A stretch of 5,343 nt of DNA from an uncultured Caryophanales bacterium (GCA_947165725.1 CAMVBL010000078.1:1-5343); one strand, 5' to 3'; shown: positions 1-5,343, counted from the first letter of the stretch. Numbers and translations: made by a program. The notes: generated by a model from the sequence alone, not told the origin.

Positions 1-149
1 ATTATAATGGCTGCGTATTCCCAACCGCAGTTGTGCCTCACGAAGGTACCCTTTATATCTATTACGGCGCGGGCGATAAAGTCATCTGTTTAGCCACAGT
101 TAATGAAGAAGAACTTCTTAAATATTTAAAGGAGGAATGTCATGTCTAA
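1..149 (+). CDS. GH130-family mannoside phosphorylase, C-terminal fragment (5' end outside window)
   Basis: Only the last 48 codons are present; the first complete codon starts at 3 and the TAA stop is at 147-149. The fragment contains CVFPTAVV, then LYIYYGAGD, then LATVNEEELLKYL. This matches the order and spacing of the C-terminal end of GH130 enzymes, where a VFP(C/T)G-like strand is followed by YYGAAD and an LAT strand with a terminal helix. GH130 enzymes are cytoplasmic inverting phosphorylases (some are hydrolases) acting on beta-mannosides. They usually release alpha-mannose-1-phosphate from manno-oligosaccharides or from mannosyl-glucose or mannosyl-GlcNAc. The acceptor specificity cannot be told from this end. 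The stop codon overlaps the following esterase gene by 8 bases, so the two are almost certainly co-transcribed. Related five-bladed beta-propeller families (GH43, GH32) are less likely because of the YYGAGD signature. Confidence 0.82.
   Translation, partial: YNGCVFPTAVVPHEGTLYIYYGAGDKVICLATVNEEELLKYLKEECHV
129..135 (+). promoter_or_regulatory. Strong ribosome binding site for the SGNH esterase gene
   Basis: AAGGAGG lies 6 bases upstream of the ATG at 142, a near-ideal Shine-Dalgarno sequence and spacing. It sits inside the end of the GH130 coding region and fixes the start of the downstream gene. Confidence 0.85.
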
Positions 150-1419
150 AAAATTATTATTACCAGTAATTGGTTTAGCCTTATGTTCCGTAGTGGCAAT
201 AGGTGCAGCGCACGCTGTCTACGCGACTGAGCCACAAGCGAAAACTTATCAAGTTGACTTCTTTAATAACTACTTAAGAGAAGAATTCACTCTTTCTAAT
301 GGCACTAAAGGTAAAGGCAATAACTTACTCTATAAGAGTGTTGAAGCTTTAGGCGGTAGCTTATTAACAAAGCCAGAAGATCCTACTAGAAGTAGATATG
401 ATTTCCAAGGTTGGTATTTAGAAGAAAAATGCGAAACTGTTTGGAACTTTGAAAGCGATAGAGTTTCAGGAAATATGAGATTATTCGCTAAATGGGGTGT
501 TTCTCAAGAAGACCAAGGCACAGAACCTGCTTATAATCCTCCAAGTACAGTCTTACCAGAAAGCGCTAGTGCTAACTATGAATTAGATAGCATCATGTAC
601 TTCAAAATTACAAACAATGTGGTTAACTTACCAACTGCAGCGTTATCTAAATTAGAGGCTAATAAGACTAACGTATTACCTTTAATGGAATATCGCGCTA
701 AAGCAAGTAAACCAATCACCGCCACATATGAAAACTTTAAAATCACAATTAAATGTGGTGAGGAAACTAGAGTTATTACAGTCAAAGACGATTCTTTGAA
801 TCTAGCGATGAATAACGTTAACTATGAAAATAAGGCAAAGAAATATGAAGCTAAGGCCTTAGAAGAAGATAGTTATCACGTAATGCTCGCCGGTTCATCC
901 TCTATTGAGTTCTGGGAATCATCTAAAGAAGACTTAGAACCAATCGTCAGTTATAACCATGGTATCGGTGGTACCACAATTGAAGAATGGGACAGTAAAC
1001 TTAATCAAAGATTAGTGTTCCCATATAAGCCAAAAATGGTGGTCTATTATGTCGGTATTAATAATGTTATTAATTCTAAACAAGACGCCGCTACTATTTG
1101 GAATAACTTAAAGAACTTCTTTGATCACACACATGCGGCTTTACCAGATACAAAAGTGCAATATATTATGATGAACCTTATTCCAGGCTTTAAGACATAT
1201 TTCGACACCATTAATGCGGTAAACGCTAATGTAGTGAATTATCAAAAAGAGAATACTTGGTTAACTCTTATTAATCCAGGTACCGCTTTACTTAAAGAAA
1301 ACGGTGAACCAAACGCTGCCTACTTTAGAACAGATGGCTTACATCTCTCTTATTATGGCTATGTTGTTTGGGGTGGCATCATTAAACAATCAATCGTTAA
1401 CGGATTAGAAAATAATTAA
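142..1419 (+). CDS. Secreted SGNH/GDSL-type esterase with an N-terminal Listeria-Bacteroides (InlB B) repeat
   Basis: The 425-residue protein begins with a classical signal peptide: KK at 3-4, a hydrophobic core at about 5-22, and likely cleavage after AHA (25) or VYA (28). Residues about 36-119 form one Flg_new/InlB-B-type repeat, recognised by KPEDPTRSRYDFQGWY (77-92), WNF (101-103) and the closing LFAKWG (114-119). Residues about 141-240 look beta-rich and are not recognised. The SGNH hydrolase domain spans about 245-420. Block I is GSSSIEFW, with likely nucleophile Ser253; block II is NHGIGG (272-277); block III is GINN (305-308), with the oxyanion-hole Asn307; block V is DGLH, with Asp398 and His401. 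All catalytic residues are therefore present. Block III ends in Asn rather than the usual Asp. No LPXTG signal or C-terminal helix is seen, so it is probably released, or held only by its repeat domain. Known relatives are esterases, including carbohydrate acetylesterases; deacetylation of a mannan or other glycan is inferred from the GH130 neighbour. The start is fixed by a strong ribosome site. Confidence 0.85.
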   Translation: MSKKLLLPVIGLALCSVVAIGAAHAVYATEPQAKTYQVDFFNNYLREEFTLSNGTKGKGNNLLYKSVEALGGSLLTKPEDPTRSRYDFQGWYLEEKCETVWNFESDRVSGNMRLFAKWGVSQEDQGTEPAYNPPSTVLPESASANYELDSIMYFKITNNVVNLPTAALSKLEANKTNVLPLMEYRAKASKPITATYENFKITIKCGEETRVITVKDDSLNLAMNNVNYENKAKKYEAKALEEDSYHVMLAGSSSIEFWESSKEDLEPIVSYNHGIGGTTIEEWDSKLNQRLVFPYKPKMVVYYVGINNVINSKQDAATIWNNLKNFFDHTHAALPDTKVQYIMMNLIPGFKTYFDTINAVNANVVNYQKENTWLTLINPGTALLKENGEPNAAYFRTDGLHLSYYGYVVWGGIIKQSIVNGLENN

Positions 1420-1424
1420 TCTTT

Positions 1425-1919
1425 ATGAACTATCAATTAGACATCAGCAAAGAATATCAAAATGCGAGAAAAAAAGTGACCCTCCTCTCTTTAGCTTTCT
1501 CACTAATTTTCTCCCTTATTCTCATTGCTGATGTCCTATTGGTAATATTCGCTAACGAGGATTATAAACTTAATCTTATTATCGCGATTATCATCTCCGT
1601 CTTATTTACTTGGGGAGCGATATTCTTCTTCCCTAACTTCTATAATGAAACTTTCCAAAAATACTCATTTTATAAGGGTTATGAAAGTGGACTCAAAGAA
1701 ACCGCGGAAGTGGAATTTGATAAAGAGATTAATGAATCTATAAATAGAGATAAAAACGGCCTATATCTCTATCCAGTACATGTTACTTATTTAGATGGTC
1801 TGTCTAGAACTAACAAAGTAATCTATACACTAGAAAAAGACCTTAACTTCAAGAAAGGTGATAAGTTAACAGTTACCACCTATCAAAGAGTCATCATTAA
1901 AGCGGAGTCTCACTTATGA
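1425..1919 (+). CDS. Small two-helix membrane protein of unknown function
   Basis: I do not recognise this 164-residue protein. A charged N-terminal stretch (1-18) is followed by two hydrophobic helices at about 19-43 and 49-70, separated by a short ANEDYK loop. This hairpin would leave both ends on the same side of the membrane, probably the cytoplasm. Residues about 85-164 form a charged, beta-rich domain with YPVHVTYLDG (116-125), FKKGDKLTV (142-150) and YQRVIIKAE (153-161). The pattern recalls small OB-like or DUF3592-like domains, but the resemblance is weak. The gene starts 5 bases after the esterase stop and has no clear Shine-Dalgarno sequence, so it probably depends on translational coupling. 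Its TGA stop overlaps the next start as ATGA. The tight linkage to the next two membrane genes suggests a common complex or process; this is inference. Confidence 0.75.
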   Translation: MNYQLDISKEYQNARKKVTLLSLAFSLIFSLILIADVLLVIFANEDYKLNLIIAIIISVLFTWGAIFFFPNFYNETFQKYSFYKGYESGLKETAEVEFDKEINESINRDKNGLYLYPVHVTYLDGLSRTNKVIYTLEKDLNFKKGDKLTVTTYQRVIIKAESHL

Positions 1920-2515
1920 ACGAACTTAGAAAAGACCGCTTAATCAATCATTTCAGATATGTTTGGCCAGCATATATTATCAGCGCTTTACTCATCGCTG
2001 GTGGACTCTCATTTATATTTCAAGCGGTCCACAAATTACCAGAGTATAAAACATTAACAATCTTTGTCTCAGGTAAAGTCACTGATGGTAAAGCTTTAAA
2101 AGAAGATTTACTAAATACTTATCAAGATAAAGAACTTAAAAGTGTCAGCACGATATCCGCTGACCCAAATGAAGGACACTATAACACTAAATTAACGATA
2201 CCGGGTTATAGTTCCGCGGATGTATTAATCATCCCAGTATCTAAATTAGAAAATCTAGATGCTTCATACTTCGCGATTGATTTAAAAGATGAACTAATAA
2301 CTTCCTTCTACAGTGGTTATTCATTCTATAAAAAAGATGAAGTTAATTACGGTATCAAAATCAATAAAGAAACAGTTAAGCCCTATATGAGCTTACCTAA
2401 TGAAGATTGCTATATGTTCCTTAATGGCAACAGCCATAACATTGGTGAATACGCTAATAAGCCCGTTAAAGAACATGATCTAGCCTTACACCTAGTGAAG
2501 CAGTGGGGAATGTAA
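1916..2515 (+). CDS. Membrane-tethered protein with a reduced solute-binding-protein-like outer domain
   Basis: The 199-residue protein has a basic N-terminus (RKDR, 5-8), one hydrophobic helix at about 16-37 and an outer domain of about 160 residues. There is no lipobox and the helix looks like an uncleaved anchor. The outer domain has a pattern reminiscent of type 2 periplasmic binding proteins. A first strand LTIFVSG (47-53) is followed by a helix (about 58-70). Then come SADVLIIPVSKLENL (100-114), FAIDLKDEL (119-127), YGIKINKE (145-152), and YMFLNGNSHNIGEY (166-179) before a final helix. Real sugar-binding proteins of CUT1 transporters are about 400 residues or more, so this is far too short to be a full two-lobe receptor of that class. 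The start codon overlaps the preceding stop (ATGA) and GGAG at 1904-1907 is the likely ribosome site. The stop directly abuts the next gene. A role as accessory ligand sensor or transporter subunit is possible but unproven. Confidence 0.72.
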   Translation: MNELRKDRLINHFRYVWPAYIISALLIAGGLSFIFQAVHKLPEYKTLTIFVSGKVTDGKALKEDLLNTYQDKELKSVSTISADPNEGHYNTKLTIPGYSSADVLIIPVSKLENLDASYFAIDLKDELITSFYSGYSFYKKDEVNYGIKINKETVKPYMSLPNEDCYMFLNGNSHNIGEYANKPVKEHDLALHLVKQWGM

Positions 2516-3373
2516 ATGAAAAAAGAAGAAAGACACATTACAGATGAAGATGTAAAGCAAAGCCTCCCTAGAAATAGGAAGGAAGTCTTTTTCGATTTAC
2601 TTAGGAATCGTAAGATGAATCTTTTTGCTTTCTCTTGTTATACCTTTATCTTCTTTATCCCGTTAGCGGTCGATCTCTTCTTATTTAACTTTTTTGAATC
2701 CGCAGCGATTGCTGCTGATAAGTCAGATCAATTATTCTCTCTAGTCTTTTATTCAATGTTAATCATGCTTCCATGTATGCTGATTGGTTTTATCGGCTTA
2801 GCGGGCGCTTTCTACACCGCAAAGAAGATGGTCTGGCAAGAAGGCATCTCTTTAGCGAGTGACTTCTTCCAAGGCATTAAAGAAAACTGGAAACACGCTT
2901 TAATTAATGGTGTTATCTTTGGCTTAGCCTTATTTGGACTAGTCGTAGGTGGAACCTACTTATTGATTTACGCTCCTGTTCACGCAGTAGTGAAAGGTAT
3001 TGGTCTAGGAGCGTTAATCCTATTCTTCCTATTATTTGGTATGGTCGTTGTGCTTAATTTCACACAGTGTGTCTATTATGAAAATAGCTACGCCGTGACT
3101 TTAAGAAATTCATTCTCTTTCTTAGGATTACTTAACTGGAGAATATTACTTATTTACTTATTATCTACAGGGACAGTTTTGGTCTTAGGTTTATTTAACT
3201 TAATTACTTTAACTATCGGTTTATTATTATTCGCTATCTTCAACAGTGTGGTCATTATCTTATACACACTGATATCCCATTATGGGTTTGATAAATATAT
3301 TAACAAAGAACATTACCCTCACATGGTCGGTAAGGGTTTATATAAAGAAAGTCAAGATGACAAGGAGGCCTAA
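2516..3373 (+). CDS. YesL/DUF624-like multi-pass membrane protein
   Basis: The 285-residue protein has a charged cytoplasmic N-terminus (1-34) and about six hydrophobic helices, at roughly 35-57, 76-100, 127-151, 160-184, 207-227 and 228-255. Between helices 2 and 3 lies an amphipathic segment, TAKKMVWQEGISLASDFFQG (101-120), running into IKENWKHAL. This is characteristic of the YesL/DUF624 family: a conserved K-x-x-x-x-E-G element, then a DF-x-x-G-x-x-x-N element. The C-terminus has FDKYINKEHYPHMVGKGLY (258-276), which fits the end of family members. B. subtilis YesL, found in a rhamnogalacturonan-utilisation locus, is about 209 residues, so this one is longer at both ends. The family is often found beside CUT1 sugar transporter genes, but its molecular role is not established. 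The ATG follows the previous stop with no gap; GGGGA at 2505-2509 may serve as a weak ribosome site. Its linkage to a sugar ABC ATPase agrees with a transport-associated role. Confidence 0.78.
   Translation: MKKEERHITDEDVKQSLPRNRKEVFFDLLRNRKMNLFAFSCYTFIFFIPLAVDLFLFNFFESAAIAADKSDQLFSLVFYSMLIMLPCMLIGFIGLAGAFYTAKKMVWQEGISLASDFFQGIKENWKHALINGVIFGLALFGLVVGGTYLLIYAPVHAVVKGIGLGALILFFLLFGMVVVLNFTQCVYYENSYAVTLRNSFSFLGLLNWRILLIYLLSTGTVLVLGLFNLITLTIGLLLFAIFNSVVIILYTLISHYGFDKYINKEHYPHMVGKGLYKESQDDKEA
3362..3368 (+). promoter_or_regulatory. Strong ribosome binding site for the ABC ATPase gene
   Basis: AAGGAGG lies 8 bases before the ATG at 3377, inside the last codons of the YesL-like gene. It is much stronger than the sites of the three preceding membrane genes, which suggests the ATPase is made in greater amount than they are. 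Confidence 0.85.
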
Positions 3374-3376
3374 TTT

Positions 3377-5275
3377 ATGGCAGATGTAACACTTAGACAC
3401 GTTTATAAGGTTTATGATGGAGGAGTACGCGCGGTTAATGACTTTGACTTAGAAATCAAAGACAAAGAATTCGTCGTTTTCGTTGGTCCTTCTGGATGTG
3501 GCAAATCCACAACATTAAGAATGATTGCAGGCTTAGAAGAAATCACCGCTGGTCAATTATATATTGATGGACAATTAATGAACGAAGTTGAACCAAAGAA
3601 TAGAGATATCGCCATGGTTTTCCAAAGCTATGCTTTATATCCACATATGACTGTTTATGACAATATGGCCTTTGGTTTAAAACTTAGACACACGCCAAAA
3701 GAAGAAATTGATAAAAGAGTGCGTGCCGCTGCGGAAATCTTAGAAATCTCTGAATTATTAACAAGAAAACCAAAAGCTCTTTCTGGTGGTCAACGTCAAC
3801 GTGTGGCTTTAGGTAGAACTATTGTTAGAGATCCTAAAGTCTTCTTACTTGATGAACCATTATCAAACTTAGACGCGAAGTTACGTGTCTCTATGAGAAG
3901 TGAAATTACTAAACTCCATGAAAAATTAGAAACCACTTTCATCTATGTTACTCACGACCAAACAGAAGCGATGACAATGGGTAATCGTATTGTTGTTATG
4001 AAGGATGGCTTTATTCAACAAGCTGATACTCCTATCACCTTATTTGAAGACCCATGTAACTTATTTGTGGCCACCTTCTTAGGTTCTCCTCAAATGAATA
4101 TCATTGATGCTGAACTATTTATGGATGGTAAGCAATTAAAGGCTAAATTAAACGGTTTAGATAACATGGTAGTGACTTTCACAGATATCAAAGCTAAACA
4201 ATTAGCGAATAAGAAATACATTGGTCAAAAAGTCTTATTAGGTATTAGACCAGAACACGTTAGACCAAATGAAGGCGACTTAAAAGCCTTTATTGAAGTC
4301 GTGGAACACTTAGGGGATGAATCTATCCTTTATTGCAAGATGGAAAATAGAAAAGATCCATTTATCATTAAGATTCCATTCAATAGTAAGATTCACGCTA
4401 ATGAAGAGATTAATGTCGCCTTTAATATGGATCACATCTATATGTTTGACGCTGATACACATAAAGCGATTATGGGTATCCCACATGAAGATGAAATCCC
4501 AGTGAGAATTAATAACAACTTAATGCAAGTCGGTGAACAAGATATCGTTTTAGAAAAAGACTTCGTGGATCACTTATTAGATAGTGCCTTTAATGCGGAT
4601 ATTAAGTTAGCCATCAAACCTGATTACATAACCTTAAATAAACCAGAAAGTGAAGAAGAAAAAGCCATTGCATTAAAAGGCAAACTTGAATTCATTGAAC
4701 AAAAAACTGATTATCAAGCTGTCTACTTCTCTTTAGCGGGTCTTGAAGGCTACTTTGCCATCAAGATTGCTAATGGTGAGAAAGTTGCTCTTGGTAAAGA
4801 AGTGGAATTATATCTCCCATATCAAAGAGTCAAATTATATGACGAAAAACATAACAAAGTTAATTCCCGTGAAATAATTTATCCTAATAAGGGTGTTTGT
4901 ACAGTTAAGACTGTTAGCGGCATGATGAAAATTAATGTCGGAGGCGTTACCTTAACATATCCAAATAATAAGAACTACGCTGATGGACGATATGAAATCA
5001 TCTTTAAGCAAGATAAACTAGTGCCTATCTTCTCTAAGAAAATGCTTAAGAATAATAAAGCGTTAACAAATCCAGAGATGGAAGCCCCTAATAAGATTAA
5101 AGTTAGTGCTTATGATGAAGATGTCTTAGGTGATAAGTTATTAATCTATGTCCAAATTCCAGGATTTGAACACTATGCCTCCTTAGTGGTACCTAATAAC
5201 TTCTCAGTTTATAAGATGCCTAAATTTGAAATGTATGTTCCTAGTGACGCTTTTACATTAAAAGCCATTAAATAA
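3377..5275 (+). CDS. MsmX/UgpC/MalK-type sugar ABC transporter ATPase with an extended, apparently triplicated regulatory domain
   Basis: The protein is 632 residues; MsmX, UgpC and MalK are about 365-370. The nucleotide-binding domain (1-235) is complete: A-loop Tyr13, Walker A GPSGCGKST (37-45), Q-loop Gln83 in VFQSYALYPH, signature LSGGQ (135-139), Walker B VFLLDEP (155-161), D-loop SNLD (163-166) and switch His193. GSPQMN (236-241) marks the usual junction to the regulatory domain. A first OB/TOBE module runs about 236-367, with LLGIRPEHV (287-295), VEHLGDES (309-316) and IYMFDADTHKAI (354-365). Residues 373-497 and 500-632 read as two further diverged copies. In CUT1 importers this ATPase dimer powers uptake of oligosaccharides, and orphan MsmX-type ATPases can serve several transporters. 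No permease is in the window. MalK regulatory domains bind regulators such as EIIA(Glc) and MalT, so extra modules could be docking sites; this is inference. There is no internal stop or frameshift, so the length is genuine in this sequence. The NBD assignment is very secure; the triplication is likely but rests on reading by eye. Confidence 0.93.
   Translation: MADVTLRHVYKVYDGGVRAVNDFDLEIKDKEFVVFVGPSGCGKSTTLRMIAGLEEITAGQLYIDGQLMNEVEPKNRDIAMVFQSYALYPHMTVYDNMAFGLKLRHTPKEEIDKRVRAAAEILEISELLTRKPKALSGGQRQRVALGRTIVRDPKVFLLDEPLSNLDAKLRVSMRSEITKLHEKLETTFIYVTHDQTEAMTMGNRIVVMKDGFIQQADTPITLFEDPCNLFVATFLGSPQMNIIDAELFMDGKQLKAKLNGLDNMVVTFTDIKAKQLANKKYIGQKVLLGIRPEHVRPNEGDLKAFIEVVEHLGDESILYCKMENRKDPFIIKIPFNSKIHANEEINVAFNMDHIYMFDADTHKAIMGIPHEDEIPVRINNNLMQVGEQDIVLEKDFVDHLLDSAFNADIKLAIKPDYITLNKPESEEEKAIALKGKLEFIEQKTDYQAVYFSLAGLEGYFAIKIANGEKVALGKEVELYLPYQRVKLYDEKHNKVNSREIIYPNKGVCTVKTVSGMMKINVGGVTLTYPNNKNYADGRYEIIFKQDKLVPIFSKKMLKNNKALTNPEMEAPNKIKVSAYDEDVLGDKLLIYVQIPGFEHYASLVVPNNFSVYKMPKFEMYVPSDAFTLKAIK
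4082..5272 (+). repeat. Three tandem MalK-type regulatory (OB/TOBE) modules encoded in the ATPase gene
   Basis: Protein-level repeats, strongly diverged, not DNA repeats. Module 1 is residues 236-367 (4082-4477), module 2 residues 373-497 (4493-4867), module 3 residues 500-632 (4874-5272). Aligned landmarks are as follows. LLGIRPEHV (287-295) matches KLAIKPDYI (410-418) and, weakly, YEIIFKQDKLVP (539-550). LKAFIEVVEHLGDESILYCK (302-321) matches LKGKLEFIEQKTDYQAVYFS (433-452) and NKIKVSAYDEDVLGDKLLIY (572-591). FIIKIPFNSKI (329-339) matches YFAIKIANGEK (459-469) and YASLVVPNNFS (600-610). VAFNMDHIYMFDADTHKAI (347-365) matches LYLPYQRVKLYDEKHNKV (478-495) and MYVPSDAFTLKAI (619-631). Confidence 0.68.
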
Positions 5276-5292
5276 TTGATATTATTAGATGT

Positions 5293-5297
5293 GAGGA
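5293..5297 (+). promoter_or_regulatory. Ribosome binding site for the downstream partial gene
   Basis: GAGGA lies 6 bases before the ATG at 5304, in the 28-base gap after the ATPase gene. It supports translation of the short reading frame that runs off the window. No promoter or GC-rich terminator stem is visible in the gap, so read-through from the operon is likely. Confidence 0.7.
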
Positions 5298-5303
5298 ATT
5301 TTT

Positions 5304-5343
5304 ATGAGAGATTACAGCAAGATATATGAAACATGGCTTAATT
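5304..5343 (+). CDS. Probable phospho-sugar mutase (phosphoglucomutase/phosphomannomutase), N-terminal fragment
   Basis: Only 13 codons are present, reading MRDYSKIYETWLN, and the frame is open to the window end. The pattern Y-x-x-x-Y-x-x-WL followed by N is the usual opening of the alpha-D-phosphohexomutases of Bacillota, in which an N-terminal helix precedes the catalytic domains. These enzymes interconvert hexose-1-phosphate and hexose-6-phosphate in the cytoplasm. A mutase here would fit with a GH130 phosphorylase, whose product mannose-1-phosphate (or glucose-1-phosphate from a related enzyme) needs this step. The call rests on a very short fragment and on context. The start is supported by GAGGA 6 bases upstream. 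Confidence 0.5.
   Translation, partial: MRDYSKIYETWLN

Noticed and set aside
3..8. TATAAT as a promoter -10 element
   Set aside because: It lies in the GH130 coding frame (Tyr-Asn) with no -35 region visible in the window; the same hexamer recurs by chance in this AT-rich sequence.
175..186. Lipobox around Cys15 of the esterase, which would make it a lipoprotein
   Set aside because: The residues before Cys are Leu-Ala-Leu; position -1 should be Gly, Ala or Ser. Ordinary signal peptidase sites AHA and VYA fit better.
576..785. Minus-strand open frame of 69 codons inside the esterase gene
   Set aside because: It lies entirely within a well-supported gene on the opposite strand and has no ribosome site or recognisable protein character; it is a shadow frame.
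1916..2515. A full extracellular sugar-binding receptor for the CUT1 transporter
   Set aside because: The protein is only 199 residues with an uncleaved anchor and no lipobox; there is too little sequence for two full lobes of a CUT1 receptor.
3377..4081. Mycoplasma-type long MsmK architecture, in which extra length comes from an insertion in the nucleotide-binding domain
   Set aside because: Here Walker A, Q-loop, signature and Walker B have normal spacing (43, 83, 135 and 159); all extra length is at the C-terminus.
4317..4505. Second + strand frame of 62 codons within the ATPase gene
   Set aside because: It is out of frame with the continuous regulatory-domain coding sequence, has no Shine-Dalgarno site, and its product shows no family pattern.
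4478..5275. A separate gene fused to the ATPase by a sequencing error
   Set aside because: The frame is continuous with no stop or convincing internal ribosome site, and the extension resembles the preceding regulatory domain, so internal duplication explains it better.
5271..5286. Inverted repeat AATAAT-TGAT-ATTATT at the end of the ATPase gene as a terminator
   Set aside because: The stem has only A-T pairs and begins within the last codons. It would be too weak for an intrinsic terminator and is expected by chance in AT-rich DNA.

Overview
The window is an AT-rich, densely packed piece of a carbohydrate-utilisation operon. All genes lie on the + strand, and the longest non-coding gap is 28 bases. 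The composition, codon use (TTA Leu, AGA Arg), strong AAGGAGG ribosome sites at some genes and protein families point to a low-GC Bacillota or Mollicutes-like lineage, plausibly an uncultured gut or rumen member of the Bacilli/RF39/Acholeplasma kind. That placement is inference. Every Trp codon checked in the first complete gene is TGG and TGA serves as a stop at 1917-1919, so the mycoplasma code (TGA = Trp) is unlikely.

Layout: (1) 1-149, the last 48 codons of a GH130-type mannoside phosphorylase. (2) 142-1419, a secreted SGNH/GDSL-type esterase carrying a Listeria-Bacteroides (InlB B) repeat. (3) 1425-1919, a small two-helix membrane protein of unknown function. (4) 1916-2515, a membrane-tethered protein whose outer domain looks like a reduced solute-binding protein. 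(5) 2516-3373, a six-helix YesL/DUF624-like membrane protein. (6) 3377-5275, an MsmX/UgpC/MalK-type sugar ABC transporter ATPase that is about 260 residues longer than usual. (7) 5304 to the window end, the first 13 codons of what looks like a phospho-sugar mutase.

A coherent reading is that an oligosaccharide, probably mannose-containing, is trimmed or deacylated outside the cell by the SGNH enzyme. It is then imported by a CUT1 transporter energised by the MsmX-like ATPase; the permeases are not in the window. Inside, the GH130 enzyme phosphorolyses it to mannose-1-phosphate, which a phosphohexomutase feeds into central metabolism. The three membrane genes in the middle are tightly coupled to each other and to the ATPase, which suggests a transport-associated or sensing role that cannot be read from the sequence.

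The most unusual item is the ATPase. Its C-terminal extension reads as two further diverged copies of the MalK-type regulatory (OB/TOBE) module, giving three in tandem behind one nucleotide-binding domain. The tethered solute-binding-like protein next to the YesL-like protein is the second item worth attention.
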